NCBI GenBank assembly: GCA_023389255.1
Contig: JAEWER010000037.1
Coordinates: forward strand, 76,690-140,689
Direction of reading: 5' to 3'
Source of the DNA: Bacillota bacterium
GTDB taxonomy: Bacteria; Bacillota; Clostridia; Saccharofermentanales; DTU023
Length of the DNA stretch: 64,000 nt
The notes under the pieces were generated by a model. It made no database searches. It was not told the origin of the DNA and saw only the letters and a list, made by a program, of their open reading frames with translations. Made by a program: the position numbers and the translations under genes. This document shows positions 8,886 through 17,615 of the stretch, one piece after another; the first letter of the stretch is position 1, and every line of letters starts with the position of its first letter.

Positions 8886-10373
8886 ATGCACACAGAAGAT
8901 TCCCATAAAGAAGCCCTGTTAGAAACCAATAGATATCTGCCTAATTACCGTAAACTGCTTTTCCACAATTTCACCATTATCGATGAAAACTTTGCTTGCA
9001 TACCAAATCAAGATGTGTTGGTAGAAGACGGCAAAATTAAGGAAATTAGCACCACTAAAACCATCGCTGTAGATAAGAAAACTAGGAAAGAGAATAAACT
9101 TGCCTCTGGCATTTGGTTTTCACCTACAGATAATCTTGTAGTGATTGAGGGCAAAGGCAAACGTGTTCTTTCGCCTGGTTTTGTCAACGCTCATTGCCAC
9201 GTTCCCATGGTCTTGCTCAGAGGCTATGGTGAGAACTTAAACTTACATGATTGGCTCTACACGAGAATCTTCCCTTACGAAGAAGTGATGACCACTGAAG
9301 ATATGTACTGGGGTGCCCTGCTCGGTATCACCGAGATGCTTGCTTGCGGCGTAACTTCTTTTTCTGAGATGTACATGGATATTCCTGTTATTGCTGAAGC
9401 AGCTTACACAGCACAAATTAAGTGTAACATCTGCCAACCTGGTAACATTAAACAAACTGAAGCTACTTTAGAGCTAGTACCACAATTAAAAGCTAAGCTT
9501 AAAGCACAAAATCCTGAAATAAATTATGCTGATGCCTCAGAGTTAATCACTGTAGATAGTGGTTTCCATGCTGTTTATACTGGTACCCCAGAAATTGTAG
9601 AAGTTAGCACGGGTCTAGCCAAAAAGCATAACTTGCAAATGCAACTACATCTCTCCGAAACGGCAAAAGAAAACGAAGATTGCCAAACTGAACATGGTGT
9701 ATCCCCTGCGGAGTTTATGGTGCAAAATGGCTTGTTCGCTACTAGAACAACAGCTGCTCACTGTGTCCATCTCTCAGCAACTGACATGACACTCTTAAAA
9801 GAACACAATGTTTTCCCTTGCCATTGCCCGAGTAGTAACTTCAAGCTAGGTAGTGGTTTTGCCGACGTGAAAGCTTGGCTTGAAGCAGGCTTAACCCCCT
9901 GCTTGGGTACTGACGGCGCAGCTAGCAATAACAATTTGAATATTTTAGAAGAATTACACTTAGCAGCCATGCTCGCCAAAGGTCTGCACCGTGATGCTAC
10001 CTGTTTGACCACGACGGAGTTAATGCGAATTGCAACTGTTAATGGTGCTAAAGCGCAAGGACGTCTTAACACAGGGTTAATCAAAGAAGGGTTTGAGGCA
10101 GATTTGGTAGTTTTCGATCTGGATACTCCACACACACAACCCGTGTTTGATCCACTCGCTAACATTATCTACTCTGCTCAAGCAAGCAACGTACGCTTAA
10201 CGATGGTACAAGGTCGTGTTCTCTACAATAAGGGCAAATACTTTACCCTTAATCCTAAGCAGATCATACGTAAATGCTTAGAACTTAAAGCCGAACGTCA
10301 AGCCCAAATAGCAGCGCAAGGCGGTTTGCCTGATAGCATCGAATACTCAACTAATCGCAATCAAGCTGAATAA
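8886..10373 (+). CDS. mtaD: 5'-methylthioadenosine / S-adenosylhomocysteine deaminase-type amidohydrolase
   Basis: Zn-dependent amidohydrolase of the MtaD/SsnA/TrzA group, which deaminates methylthioadenosine and S-adenosylhomocysteine (salvage of SAM by-products). The metal site is visible: AHCHVPM near residue 101, HLSETAKE near 252, AAHCVHLS near 290 and GTDGAASNN near 340. The product is 495 residues, slightly longer than the usual ~435 because the N-terminal part carries an extra segment. I start at the ATG at 8886 because AAGGAGG lies 4-5 bases before it; the in-frame GTG at 8871 would sit upstream of that site. No methionine-salvage partner genes are nearby. A cytosine- or guanine-type deaminase is a less likely alternative. 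Confidence 0.85.
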   Translation: MHTEDSHKEALLETNRYLPNYRKLLFHNFTIIDENFACIPNQDVLVEDGKIKEISTTKTIAVDKKTRKENKLASGIWFSPTDNLVVIEGKGKRVLSPGFVNAHCHVPMVLLRGYGENLNLHDWLYTRIFPYEEVMTTEDMYWGALLGITEMLACGVTSFSEMYMDIPVIAEAAYTAQIKCNICQPGNIKQTEATLELVPQLKAKLKAQNPEINYADASELITVDSGFHAVYTGTPEIVEVSTGLAKKHNLQMQLHLSETAKENEDCQTEHGVSPAEFMVQNGLFATRTTAAHCVHLSATDMTLLKEHNVFPCHCPSSNFKLGSGFADVKAWLEAGLTPCLGTDGAASNNNLNILEELHLAAMLAKGLHRDATCLTTTELMRIATVNGAKAQGRLNTGLIKEGFEADLVVFDLDTPHTQPVFDPLANIIYSAQASNVRLTMVQGRVLYNKGKYFTLNPKQIIRKCLELKAERQAQIAAQGGLPDSIEYSTNRNQAE

Positions 10374-10388
10374 CAAAATTTAGGTATG

Positions 10389-10424
10389 AAAAAGCGGGGC
10401 AGTGCAAGCTACCCCGCTTTTTTG
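10389..10424. terminator. Bidirectional terminator between mtaD and dnaJ
   Basis: Stem AAAGCGGGG / CCCCGCTTT with T runs on both strands, placed between two converging genes. It can end both the deaminase and the dnaJ transcripts. Confidence 0.88.
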
Positions 10425-10433
10425 TCTTAATTT

Positions 10434-11615
10434 TTAATCTCTAAAGAGAGACTTTATTTTGTCAAAGAAACCTGGTCTTTTTTGATAGTGTTTCTCGTTT
10501 AAGCTCTGATCAAACTGTTCGAGTAAATTTTTCTGTTCATCGTTCAAGCCATGCGGCACTTCAAGCTCTACTGTAAAATGATGATCCCCACGTCTATTGG
10601 CATTGATATGTTTAATACCTTTTCCTTTGATGCGGAATTGATCACCTGGCTGTACGCCTTCTGGTAATTGGTAATCTATTTCACCATCGATGGTAGGTAC
10701 TTTTATATTTTTACCTAAAGTCGCCTGAGCAAAAGTAATCGGTACAGTGCAGTAAGTGTCATAATTACGTCTACTAAACACAGGGTGCGGACGAATATGG
10801 GTTTCAATGATTAGATCGCCATACGGTCCACCGTTTTCGCCCGGTTCACCTTCGCCACGTAAGCGCAAACGCTCACCCTCATTAACGCCTGCAGGGATAT
10901 CCACTTGCAATGTTTTACTGGCAACTACTCTGCCTTTACCTTGGCATTTTTTACAACGTTCTTCTATGACTTTACCCGTGCCATTACATTTCGAGCAAGG
11001 CTGACTAGTTCTAACCATGCCCAGAGCAGTTTGCATTTGGCGCATCACGGCACCTGTGCCATGACACACATCACAAGTTTTAGGCTCTTTGCCGTCAGCT
11101 GTACCATGACCGTGGCATTCATCACAGAGCTCTTCTTTTTGAATGTTGATCTCGTGGTCTTTAATACCAAAAGCTGCTTCCATGAAATCAATGTTTAAGC
11201 GGTAGCGTAAAGTTGCTCCTTGCAAGGGACCATTGTAGCGTTGGTGAGCACGTCCACCAAAGCCACCAAACCCATCAAAACCTCCGAAACCACCACCAAA
11301 GCCACCAAACAGCGAACCGAACAGCGTCTCGAGATCGATGCCGTCAAACCCAAAGCCTCCGTGGAATCCACCAGCTCCTGCTGCACCATCTACCCCAGCA
11401 AAGCCAAACTGATCGTAGCGTTGACGTTTATCCTTGTCGCTCAAAACTTCGTACGCTTCGTTCGCTTCCTTAAATTTAGCTTCAGCTTCTTTATCTCCAG
11501 GATTAACGTCGGGATGGTACTTTTTAGCCAGTTTCCAAAACGCTCTCTTAATCTGCGCTTCATCAGCTCCCTTGTCTACGCCTAGGACCTCATAATAATC
11601 ACGCTTATTCGCCAA
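10434..11615 (-). CDS. dnaJ: Chaperone DnaJ (Hsp40)
   Basis: Co-chaperone that delivers clients to DnaK and stimulates its ATPase. In 393 residues: a J domain (1-70) with the HPD motif in KYHPDVNPGD, a Gly/Phe-rich linker (about 75-125), a zinc domain with four CxxCxGxG repeats (CDECHGHG, CDVCHGTG, CSKCNGTG, CKKCQGKG), and the C-terminal client-binding domains. The start codon is TTG: AGGAGG stands five bases before it and the product then begins MANKRDYYEVLG as in the family. It is the last gene of the hrcA-grpE-dnaK-dnaJ operon and is separated from dnaK by a strong stem-loop. Confidence 0.97.
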   Translation of the reverse strand: MANKRDYYEVLGVDKGADEAQIKRAFWKLAKKYHPDVNPGDKEAEAKFKEANEAYEVLSDKDKRQRYDQFGFAGVDGAAGAGGFHGGFGFDGIDLETLFGSLFGGFGGGFGGFDGFGGFGGRAHQRYNGPLQGATLRYRLNIDFMEAAFGIKDHEINIQKEELCDECHGHGTADGKEPKTCDVCHGTGAVMRQMQTALGMVRTSQPCSKCNGTGKVIEERCKKCQGKGRVVASKTLQVDIPAGVNEGERLRLRGEGEPGENGGPYGDLIIETHIRPHPVFSRRNYDTYCTVPITFAQATLGKNIKVPTIDGEIDYQLPEGVQPGDQFRIKGKGIKHINANRRGDHHFTVELEVPHGLNDEQKNLLEQFDQSLNEKHYQKRPGFFDKIKSLFRD

Positions 11616-11633
11616 GATTGCCTCCTAATAGCT

Positions 11634-11661
11634 AAGCAAGGAACAATTGCGTTCCTTGCTT
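11634..11661 (-). other. Stem-loop between dnaK and dnaJ
   Basis: Perfect 11-bp inverted repeat (AAGCAAGGAAC / GTTCCTTGCTT, 6-base loop) without a following T run on the minus strand, ending about 10 bases before the dnaJ ribosome site. It is more likely an mRNA stability, processing or partial-termination element than a full terminator. Confidence 0.6.
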
Positions 11662-11685
11662 TTCGATGATTTCAATTAAATGCAA

Positions 11686-13515
11686 CTACTCGTTGCCACC
11701 TACATCTTTGTAGTTAGCATCGTAAGTGCCACCCTCTTTGGGTTGTTCAGGTTGTGCTTGAGCTTCTGCCCCTTGTGCTTGAGCACTCTGCTGATAAATT
11801 TTCTCAGAAATCTTGAAGAAAGCTTGTTGTACGTTTTCTGTTTCTTTCTTCATCGCTTCAATATCGTTTTGTTCAATACTGGTCTTAAGCTTAGCAATTG
11901 CCTCTTCCACAGGCTTCTTATCCTCAGCGCTGAGCTTATCCCCTAATTCATTCAGAGTTTTTTCACACTGATAAATCATGGCATCAGCATTATTCTTGGT
12001 TTCGATTTCTTCTTTACGCTTTTTATCTTCTTCAGCATAACGTTCGGCATCTTTAATCGCTTTTTCAATATCTTCATCACTCAAGTTAGTTGAAGCCGTG
12101 ATTGTGATCTTTTGTTCACGATTGGTTCCCTTGTCGATAGCGCTGACGTTTACAATACCGTTGGCATCAATATCGAAAGTTACTTCGATTTGCGGAATGC
12201 CACGAGGTGCTGGAGCAATACCGTCTAAAATAAAGCGTCCTAAGCTGATGTTATCGCCTGCCATTTGACGCTCACCTTGCAGAACATGTACTTCTACCTG
12301 GGTTTGTCCATCAGCAGCAGTTGAGAAGATTTGGCTCTTCTTGGTAGGAATGGTGGTGTTGCGCTCGATCATGCGAGTCATCAGACCGCCTTGGGTTTCG
12401 ATACCTAAAGACAATGAGGTGTTATCTAGCAACACCATATCGTTAATATCACCAGCTAAAACGCCACCCTGAATGGCTGCACCAATTGCCACACATTCAT
12501 CAGGGTTAATGCCCTTAAAGGGTTCCTTACCAAAGTATTCCTTGACCATGTTTTGCACAGCAGGGATACGGGTTGAACCACCAACCAACAGAATCTTGGC
12601 TATATCACTGGGTTTGACACCAGCATCTGACATTGCCGTCTGTAAAGGAGTTTTGGTCTTTTCGACTAAATCTCTGGTCAGATCATCGAACTTAGCACGT
12701 GACAGCTTAGTTTCTAAGTGCTTAGGACCGTTCTCATCTGAGCAGATGAAAGGCAAGTTAATATCTGCCATGGTGACACCAGACAACTCGATCTTAGCCT
12801 TTTCGGCTGCTTCTCTAAAGCGTTGCATTGCAACACGATCGCCTCGCAAATCAACACCTAAATTATTTTTGGCTTCTTCTAATAACCATTCCACAATGCG
12901 CAAATCGAAATCGTCACCACCTAAGCGGTTGTTACCTGAAGTTGCTAAAACGTCAAATACGCCATCACAGATCTCAAGAATGGATACGTCGAAAGTACCA
13001 CCACCTAAGTCGAAGACAACAATTTTTTGCATCTCTTCTTTGTTCAAACCATAGGCTAATGAAGCTGCTGTAGGCTCGTTAATAATACGCATTACCTCTA
13101 AGCCTGCAATTTTACCAGCATCTTTAGTCGCCTGACGTTGTGAGTCACTGAAGTAAGCGGGAACAGTAATAACTGCTTTAGTAACTGTCTCACCTAAGAA
13201 TTGTTCAGCTTCCTGTTTTAATTGTTGCAGGATCATAGCTGAGATCTCTTGTGGTGAATACTCTTTATCATCAATCTTTACTTTATGATCAGTTCCCATC
13301 TCACGTTTAATGGAGATAACAGTACGATCGGGATTAGTTACCGCTTGGTTCTTAGCTGATCTGCCGACCAAACGCTCGCCATCTTTGGTGAAAGCTACCA
13401 CTGACGGAGTGGTGCGCTCACCTCTTTGGTTGGCGATAACTTGAGGTTCGCCACCCTCTAAAACTGCAACAACTGAGTTAGTTGTACCTAAGTCGATACC
13501 AATGATTTTAGACAT
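11686..13515 (-). CDS. dnaK: Chaperone DnaK (Hsp70)
   Basis: ATP-dependent cytosolic folding chaperone. The 609-residue protein has the full Hsp70 layout: the nucleotide-binding domain begins IGIDLGTTNS, with the phosphate and adenosine motifs VFDLGGGTFDVS (about 170) and LVGGSTRIP (about 315). It lacks the ~24-residue segment in the N-terminal lobe typical of Gram-negative DnaK, as in other Gram-positives. The substrate-binding domain and helical lid follow, with an Ala/Gln/Gly-rich end. The ribosome site TAGGAGGACAAA precedes the ATG. It is third in the HrcA-controlled operon, 43 bases after grpE. Confidence 0.98.
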   Translation of the reverse strand: MSKIIGIDLGTTNSVVAVLEGGEPQVIANQRGERTTPSVVAFTKDGERLVGRSAKNQAVTNPDRTVISIKREMGTDHKVKIDDKEYSPQEISAMILQQLKQEAEQFLGETVTKAVITVPAYFSDSQRQATKDAGKIAGLEVMRIINEPTAASLAYGLNKEEMQKIVVFDLGGGTFDVSILEICDGVFDVLATSGNNRLGGDDFDLRIVEWLLEEAKNNLGVDLRGDRVAMQRFREAAEKAKIELSGVTMADINLPFICSDENGPKHLETKLSRAKFDDLTRDLVEKTKTPLQTAMSDAGVKPSDIAKILLVGGSTRIPAVQNMVKEYFGKEPFKGINPDECVAIGAAIQGGVLAGDINDMVLLDNTSLSLGIETQGGLMTRMIERNTTIPTKKSQIFSTAADGQTQVEVHVLQGERQMAGDNISLGRFILDGIAPAPRGIPQIEVTFDIDANGIVNVSAIDKGTNREQKITITASTNLSDEDIEKAIKDAERYAEEDKKRKEEIETKNNADAMIYQCEKTLNELGDKLSAEDKKPVEEAIAKLKTSIEQNDIEAMKKETENVQQAFFKISEKIYQQSAQAQGAEAQAQPEQPKEGGTYDANYKDVGGNE

Positions 13516-13558
13516 TTTGTCCTCCTATATACTCTGCTTATTTACAAATTGATAAAGT

Positions 13559-14209
13559 TTAGTTAGCTACCATCACTTGGCTGGTGCGAATAACACGTTC
13601 GCCTTTGCGATAACCCTTTTCTAAAACTTCTTTGATGGTATTAGCTTCCAATTCCTGATCCTCTACGTGTAATACAGCGTTGTGCTCTTCTGGATTGAAT
13701 GGTTCGCCTTTACCTGCCACTTCTTGTACGCCCAATTTTTCGAGTGTTTGATCAGCCTGTTGTTTGATTAACTCTAGACCTTCAATCACAGCTTTTGCTT
13801 CGTCACTCTCGATCTTATCGGCTGAACGTAAAGCGCGTTCTATATTGTCAACGATGGGAAGAATTTCTCTTATCGCATCGCAAACTGCATCTTCATATGC
13901 CTTGCTTTTTTCTTGTCGACTACGACGGCGGAAATTTTCAAACTCTGCTATCTGTCGTAAGTGCTGATCTTTTAATTCTGCAATTTGAGCTACTAATTCT
14001 TGATATTCTGCCTCGGGCAATTCGATCAGTTTTTCTGTTAACTCTGGTTCATTGCTAGAGTTTTCAACCGTCTGATCTACTGCGCTCTCTACTACAGTCT
14101 CTCTGCTTTCAGACTCTGCGTTTAGTTCTGTAGTCTCAATACTTTCTTGCTTTTCAAGCTCTGGAACTATATTGGCTTGCTTAGCTTTGTTATGTTTTTT
14201 CGACTTCAT
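13559..14209 (-). CDS. grpE: Nucleotide exchange factor GrpE
   Basis: Releases ADP from DnaK. The product of 216 residues has an acidic, low-complexity N-terminus (about 1-75), then the long dimer helix and the beta domain with the family stretch EFENFRRRS near residue 95 and the end motif GYRKGERVIR. I start at the ATG at 14209 because AAAGGAAG is placed about 5 bases upstream. An in-frame ATG at 14227 would lie inside the hrcA end and overlap that ribosome site. With this start, the gap to the hrcA stop is about 10 bases. Confidence 0.95.
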   Translation of the reverse strand: MKSKKHNKAKQANIVPELEKQESIETTELNAESESRETVVESAVDQTVENSSNEPELTEKLIELPEAEYQELVAQIAELKDQHLRQIAEFENFRRRSRQEKSKAYEDAVCDAIREILPIVDNIERALRSADKIESDEAKAVIEGLELIKQQADQTLEKLGVQEVAGKGEPFNPEEHNAVLHVEDQELEANTIKEVLEKGYRKGERVIRTSQVMVAN

Positions 14210-14219
14210 TTTGCTTCCT

Positions 14220-15302
14220 TTACTCATCAGCTAGACCTGAAGGTAATCCAGGTTTGCTCTCATCTTCATGTACGGCATAGCGCCTAATCGCTTCATTCAA
14301 TTTTTGGTTAATAAAGTTAACCTGCGAGATTATTTTGTTATATGGCATACGCCTAGGACCGACTACCCCAATTTGACCTTTAATGTTATCGCCTAAGCGA
14401 TAAGTCGTAGTTATAAAACTACAATCTTCAAAACCATCTAGCGTAATTTCCTGTCCAATGCGTACGGTGTAGGTTGGCTCTTCGTAGAGTTCATTCATAT
14501 AACCAGCAATCAACGCATGGTGGTTCATCTGATCCAGAACACGGTGTGCCTTTTGCGCATCGGAAAACTCGGGTTGCGTCAGTAAACGATGCGTGCCTTG
14601 CAGGTAGACATCTACGTTCTCAGCTTGTTTGATCGAAACATATGCTTCAAACAAAATCTGATTGAGTAGTGGCTCAGGAATGCCACTGTTACCAGCAGCT
14701 AAGGACACTGTAATCATGGTGATATCATTCAATTTTTTGCCAGATAAACCCAACTCTATACTCTGTGCTAACTGTGCCAAGTTAGCAGGATCCACCTCCG
14801 GCGGAATGCGCACCATTCTATCTTTAACCACACCAGGAGATAGAACTACCACAATCAGAGCTTTACCAGGCTCAATCATCAAGATTTTAATCTGCTCTAA
14901 GCTCGTATTAGCGTAACGTGGTGTTAACGCCAGTGTTGGATAAGATGTTTGTTCTGCCAGTAAATCAACTGAGCTTTTAATTAACTGCGCAACTTCTTGC
15001 ACCTTATCCGCAAAGCGTTCTTCGATTTGCTGTTGCGTTGCCTCTGGCAAGGGTGACAAAGTCAACAATTCATCTACATATGCTCTATATCCTTTGTCTG
15101 AGGGAATGCGACCAGCTGAGGTATGCGGTTTTTCTAGATATCCCAATTCCTCTAGCGCCATCATTTCATTTCTGACAGTGGCTGAACTGATACTCAAGTC
15201 ATAACGTTTAATTAAATTCTTCGAACCCACGGGCTCAGCAGTAAGCACATAATCGCTGATCACCGCTTTAAGAATTTGTTTTTGACGTTCGCTTAAACTC
15301 AT
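14220..15302 (-). CDS. hrcA: Heat-shock repressor HrcA
   Basis: Represses its own operon by binding CIRCE, with activity coupled to GroE in known species. The 360 residues start with the winged-helix domain (LSERQKQILKAVI, then SSATVRNEMMALEELGYL near 45) and the GAF-like dimer domain follows (FITTTYRLGDNIKGQIGVVGPRRMPY near the end). I start at the ATG at 15302, seven or so bases after AAGGGAG; an in-frame GTG at 15323 lies inside the CIRCE element and is rejected. First gene of hrcA-grpE-dnaK-dnaJ, directly behind the RluD-HemW gene. Two CIRCE copies upstream indicate autoregulation. Confidence 0.97.
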   Translation of the reverse strand: MSLSERQKQILKAVISDYVLTAEPVGSKNLIKRYDLSISSATVRNEMMALEELGYLEKPHTSAGRIPSDKGYRAYVDELLTLSPLPEATQQQIEERFADKVQEVAQLIKSSVDLLAEQTSYPTLALTPRYANTSLEQIKILMIEPGKALIVVVLSPGVVKDRMVRIPPEVDPANLAQLAQSIELGLSGKKLNDITMITVSLAAGNSGIPEPLLNQILFEAYVSIKQAENVDVYLQGTHRLLTQPEFSDAQKAHRVLDQMNHHALIAGYMNELYEEPTYTVRIGQEITLDGFEDCSFITTTYRLGDNIKGQIGVVGPRRMPYNKIISQVNFINQKLNEAIRRYAVHEDESKPGLPSGLADE

Positions 15303-15312
15303 TTCCACTCCC

Positions 15313-15339
15313 TTAGCACTCACTTCGCCCGAGTGCTAA
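15313..15339 (-). promoter_or_regulatory. CIRCE operator 1 (perfect)
   Basis: TTAGCACTC, nine bases, GAGTGCTAA: the exact CIRCE consensus. It lies between the deduced transcription start and the hrcA ribosome site. It is the binding site of HrcA, encoded directly downstream. Confidence 0.96.
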
Positions 15340-15343
15340 ATTA

Positions 15344-15373
15344 ACTTTAGCACTCTCCTAGCGAGAGTGTCAA
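15344..15373 (-). promoter_or_regulatory. Promoter of the hrcA operon
   Basis: Minus strand TTGACA (15368-15373, perfect -35), an 18-base spacer and TAAAGT (15344-15349). It stands ten bases after the stop codon of the upstream RluD-HemW gene. It is covered by the second CIRCE element. Confidence 0.7.
15347..15373 (-). promoter_or_regulatory. CIRCE operator 2 (one half degenerate)
   Basis: A second copy with the right geometry: TTAGCACTC (15347-15355), nine bases, GAGTGTCAA (15365-15373). The outer half differs from consensus at two bases, which turn it into TTGACA on the coding strand, the -35 box. Its centre is 34 bp from that of operator 1. Confidence 0.8.
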
Positions 15374-15383
15374 ATGAGTAATT

Positions 15384-17615
15384 TTAAACAAATGCGGCAA
15401 AAACTTGATTGGCAAGATCTAGCCCATCAGGCTTACTCAGTCGCAAATTATTGCCATCCTGTATGAGCAAATCTCTCTGTACTAATTCTTGAATTTCACT
15501 GTGATAGTAAAGTAAAGGCGATATACCAAATCTATTAGTAAATGCTTGACAATCTATACCGGCACAACGCCTGAGCCCCAACCACATATATTCTGAGGCA
15601 CTATCTGCAGACTCTAAGCTATAGCTCTCTTGCAAAGACAGGGGATCTTCTATCCACGCTCTAATATTGTAATTATTTGTGCTACGCTCCTGGAAGATCA
15701 GACGTGAAGCTGCTGGACCTACTGCTAGATAGGGCAATTGTTGCCAATAAACACTATTGTGTCGTGACATATAGCCATGTTTAGCCAAATTACTGATTTC
15801 ATATAAAACAAAGCCCGACTCTTCGGCTCTCTTGATAATGTAGTGATACATTTCCCGCTCCGCTTCTTCGGTGGGTAAATGTAATTCATTAGCTTCATAG
15901 CGCTTAGCAAAGACAGTTCCTGGTTCAAGAGAGAGCGCATAAAACGAGATGTGTTGAACCTCTAAACTGAGTAAATCTTCTAACGATTCTCTAACTTGAG
16001 CCAGTGTCTGACCTGGTAAGCCAATCATCAAATCACAACTAATATTGTTACATCCAGCATGTTTTAAGTACTGAATTGTTCTTAGAGCATCTGAATGACG
16101 GTGAATTCTGCCCAAGCTCGCCAGCATTTCATCTTGACATGCCTGATAACCCAATGATGCTCGATTAAAGCCTAGATCCCCTGCACTAAACAATTCACGT
16201 GCCTCTTTTTCGCTTAGAGTAGCCGGATTGATTTCTAGCGTAATTTCGGCATTTTCAGCTATACCAAAAAGCTCATCTATTCTTTGCAAGATTTTGCGTA
16301 GCATCTTCGCTGGTAATACCGACGGTGTGCCACCACCAAAATAGACCGTTTCTAACTTGGGAATTTCTGTTATACCCTGCTCCGAGCACTGCTTTTGATA
16401 TAACAAGTATCTTTGCTCTAGTTCTTTTAGGAGCACCTCACAATAAGTAGCAAAGCTGTCTGCTTGTGGCATCTGCGAAACAAATCCACAGTAATGGCAC
16501 TTGCAGTTGCAGTACGGAACATGAACATACAGAGATGTAGCTGGCAAGTAGGCATCTTTGTCGTAGGGTATCTGCAATAAACTCTTAGGAAAATCAAGCG
16601 GATAAGGAGTGGTTATAATCCTCTCTTCTCCCGTGAATGGGTCCTGAAACTGTAGCTGATAGCAGTGTAAAAGATGTCTTTGCTCAGCTTCTTCACTGCC
16701 ATCAGCAACTCTGTTAACGATTGCTTGCCCTGTGGCACTCTGCTCTATAATTTTTTGGTATAAACACTCTGCTTGCTCTTGTTTTTTGGGCATTACTCGG
16801 CTACACGGATATTCACTATAATCTCTATCCCAATCAAGACGCATAAAGCGTGGCTTAGGTCTCTGTTCTGCCTTATTCAGGAACTGGTACCCGTAAAGAT
16901 AATCACCCACTAAGGGATGTCCCAACCACAACATATGCACACGAATTTGATGTGTTCTACCAGTCAGCAGCTCCAATTCCACCAGTGATTGATTTAATTC
17001 TTTGTCATAGCTGATTCTGCGATAGCGTGTGCGAGCTACTTTCCCTAAAGGATGGACGATGCGTGTCATGTAGCTGAAGTCACTTCTACCGATTGGCGCA
17101 TCAATTTCTTGCCAATCAGTATTAGCTACTCTTCCCCATACAACAGCCAAATATAATTTGCGAATTTTCGTTTGACTTAGAAGATGATGGGCATAACCGT
17201 GTCGCGCTATCAAAACCAACCCACTTGTGTTGCGATCTAGTCGGCTAACTGGATGCAAAGATTGATCAGCCAGCATACTCGTTAAAGCTTTTTCACTGTG
17301 TCCGATCGTAGGATGAACTACTAATTCTGCAGGTTTTTGAACAATGCAATAGTTGTCGTCTAAATAGCGAAAAGGAGCACCTGGTACGGCTGTTAATTCC
17401 GCCACTGGAATATTGGTACAAAAGGTTAAGCAATCGCCTGCTTGCACAATTTGCTTGAGCAAAATTGGCTTGCCGTTACACTGCAAACTCCCCTGCCTTT
17501 TAAGTTGCTTGATCAATCTAGTTGAAACTTTTGCTTGCTTGCGTAAAACAGAAGCCGCAGTTTGACCGGCGGCTTCTGGAGCAACAATTAGTTTAAATTC
17601 ATTTGCCCGCATCAT
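15384..17615 (-). CDS. Fusion of an RluD-type pseudouridine synthase and HemW-type radical SAM protein
   Basis: A 743-residue protein that joins two usually separate enzymes. Residues ~1-350: an S4-like start, then an RluA/RluD pseudouridine synthase with catalytic Asp127 in HPVSRLDRNTSG and the motif LLTGRTHQIRVH near 220; it ends with a family-like tail near 315-350. Residues ~360-743: HemW (the HemN-like heme chaperone), with the radical SAM cluster motif CNCKCHYC (around 371-378), GGGTPSVL, and a C-terminal domain with HNSVYW. The reading frame is open across the join and no good internal start is seen. In Bacillus hemW lies just before hrcA, and the HemW half has that place here. The first ATG overlaps the previous stop (ATGA). 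RNA target and heme role are inferred from family. Confidence 0.9.
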   Translation of the reverse strand: MMRANEFKLIVAPEAAGQTAASVLRKQAKVSTRLIKQLKRQGSLQCNGKPILLKQIVQAGDCLTFCTNIPVAELTAVPGAPFRYLDDNYCIVQKPAELVVHPTIGHSEKALTSMLADQSLHPVSRLDRNTSGLVLIARHGYAHHLLSQTKIRKLYLAVVWGRVANTDWQEIDAPIGRSDFSYMTRIVHPLGKVARTRYRRISYDKELNQSLVELELLTGRTHQIRVHMLWLGHPLVGDYLYGYQFLNKAEQRPKPRFMRLDWDRDYSEYPCSRVMPKKQEQAECLYQKIIEQSATGQAIVNRVADGSEEAEQRHLLHCYQLQFQDPFTGEERIITTPYPLDFPKSLLQIPYDKDAYLPATSLYVHVPYCNCKCHYCGFVSQMPQADSFATYCEVLLKELEQRYLLYQKQCSEQGITEIPKLETVYFGGGTPSVLPAKMLRKILQRIDELFGIAENAEITLEINPATLSEKEARELFSAGDLGFNRASLGYQACQDEMLASLGRIHRHSDALRTIQYLKHAGCNNISCDLMIGLPGQTLAQVRESLEDLLSLEVQHISFYALSLEPGTVFAKRYEANELHLPTEEAEREMYHYIIKRAEESGFVLYEISNLAKHGYMSRHNSVYWQQLPYLAVGPAASRLIFQERSTNNYNIRAWIEDPLSLQESYSLESADSASEYMWLGLRRCAGIDCQAFTNRFGISPLLYYHSEIQELVQRDLLIQDGNNLRLSKPDGLDLANQVFAAFV

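Noticed and set aside
12473..13054. 193-codon plus-strand frame inside dnaK
   Set aside because: Antisense to a fully conserved DnaK coding region, no ribosome site and no recognisable protein.
14209..14227. Upstream ATG for grpE at 14227
   Set aside because: The ribosome site AAAGGAAG lies between it and the second ATG; the added residues MSKGSK are encoded by that site.
15302..15323. GTG start for hrcA at 15323
   Set aside because: It lies within the CIRCE element, upstream of the AAGGGAG ribosome site.
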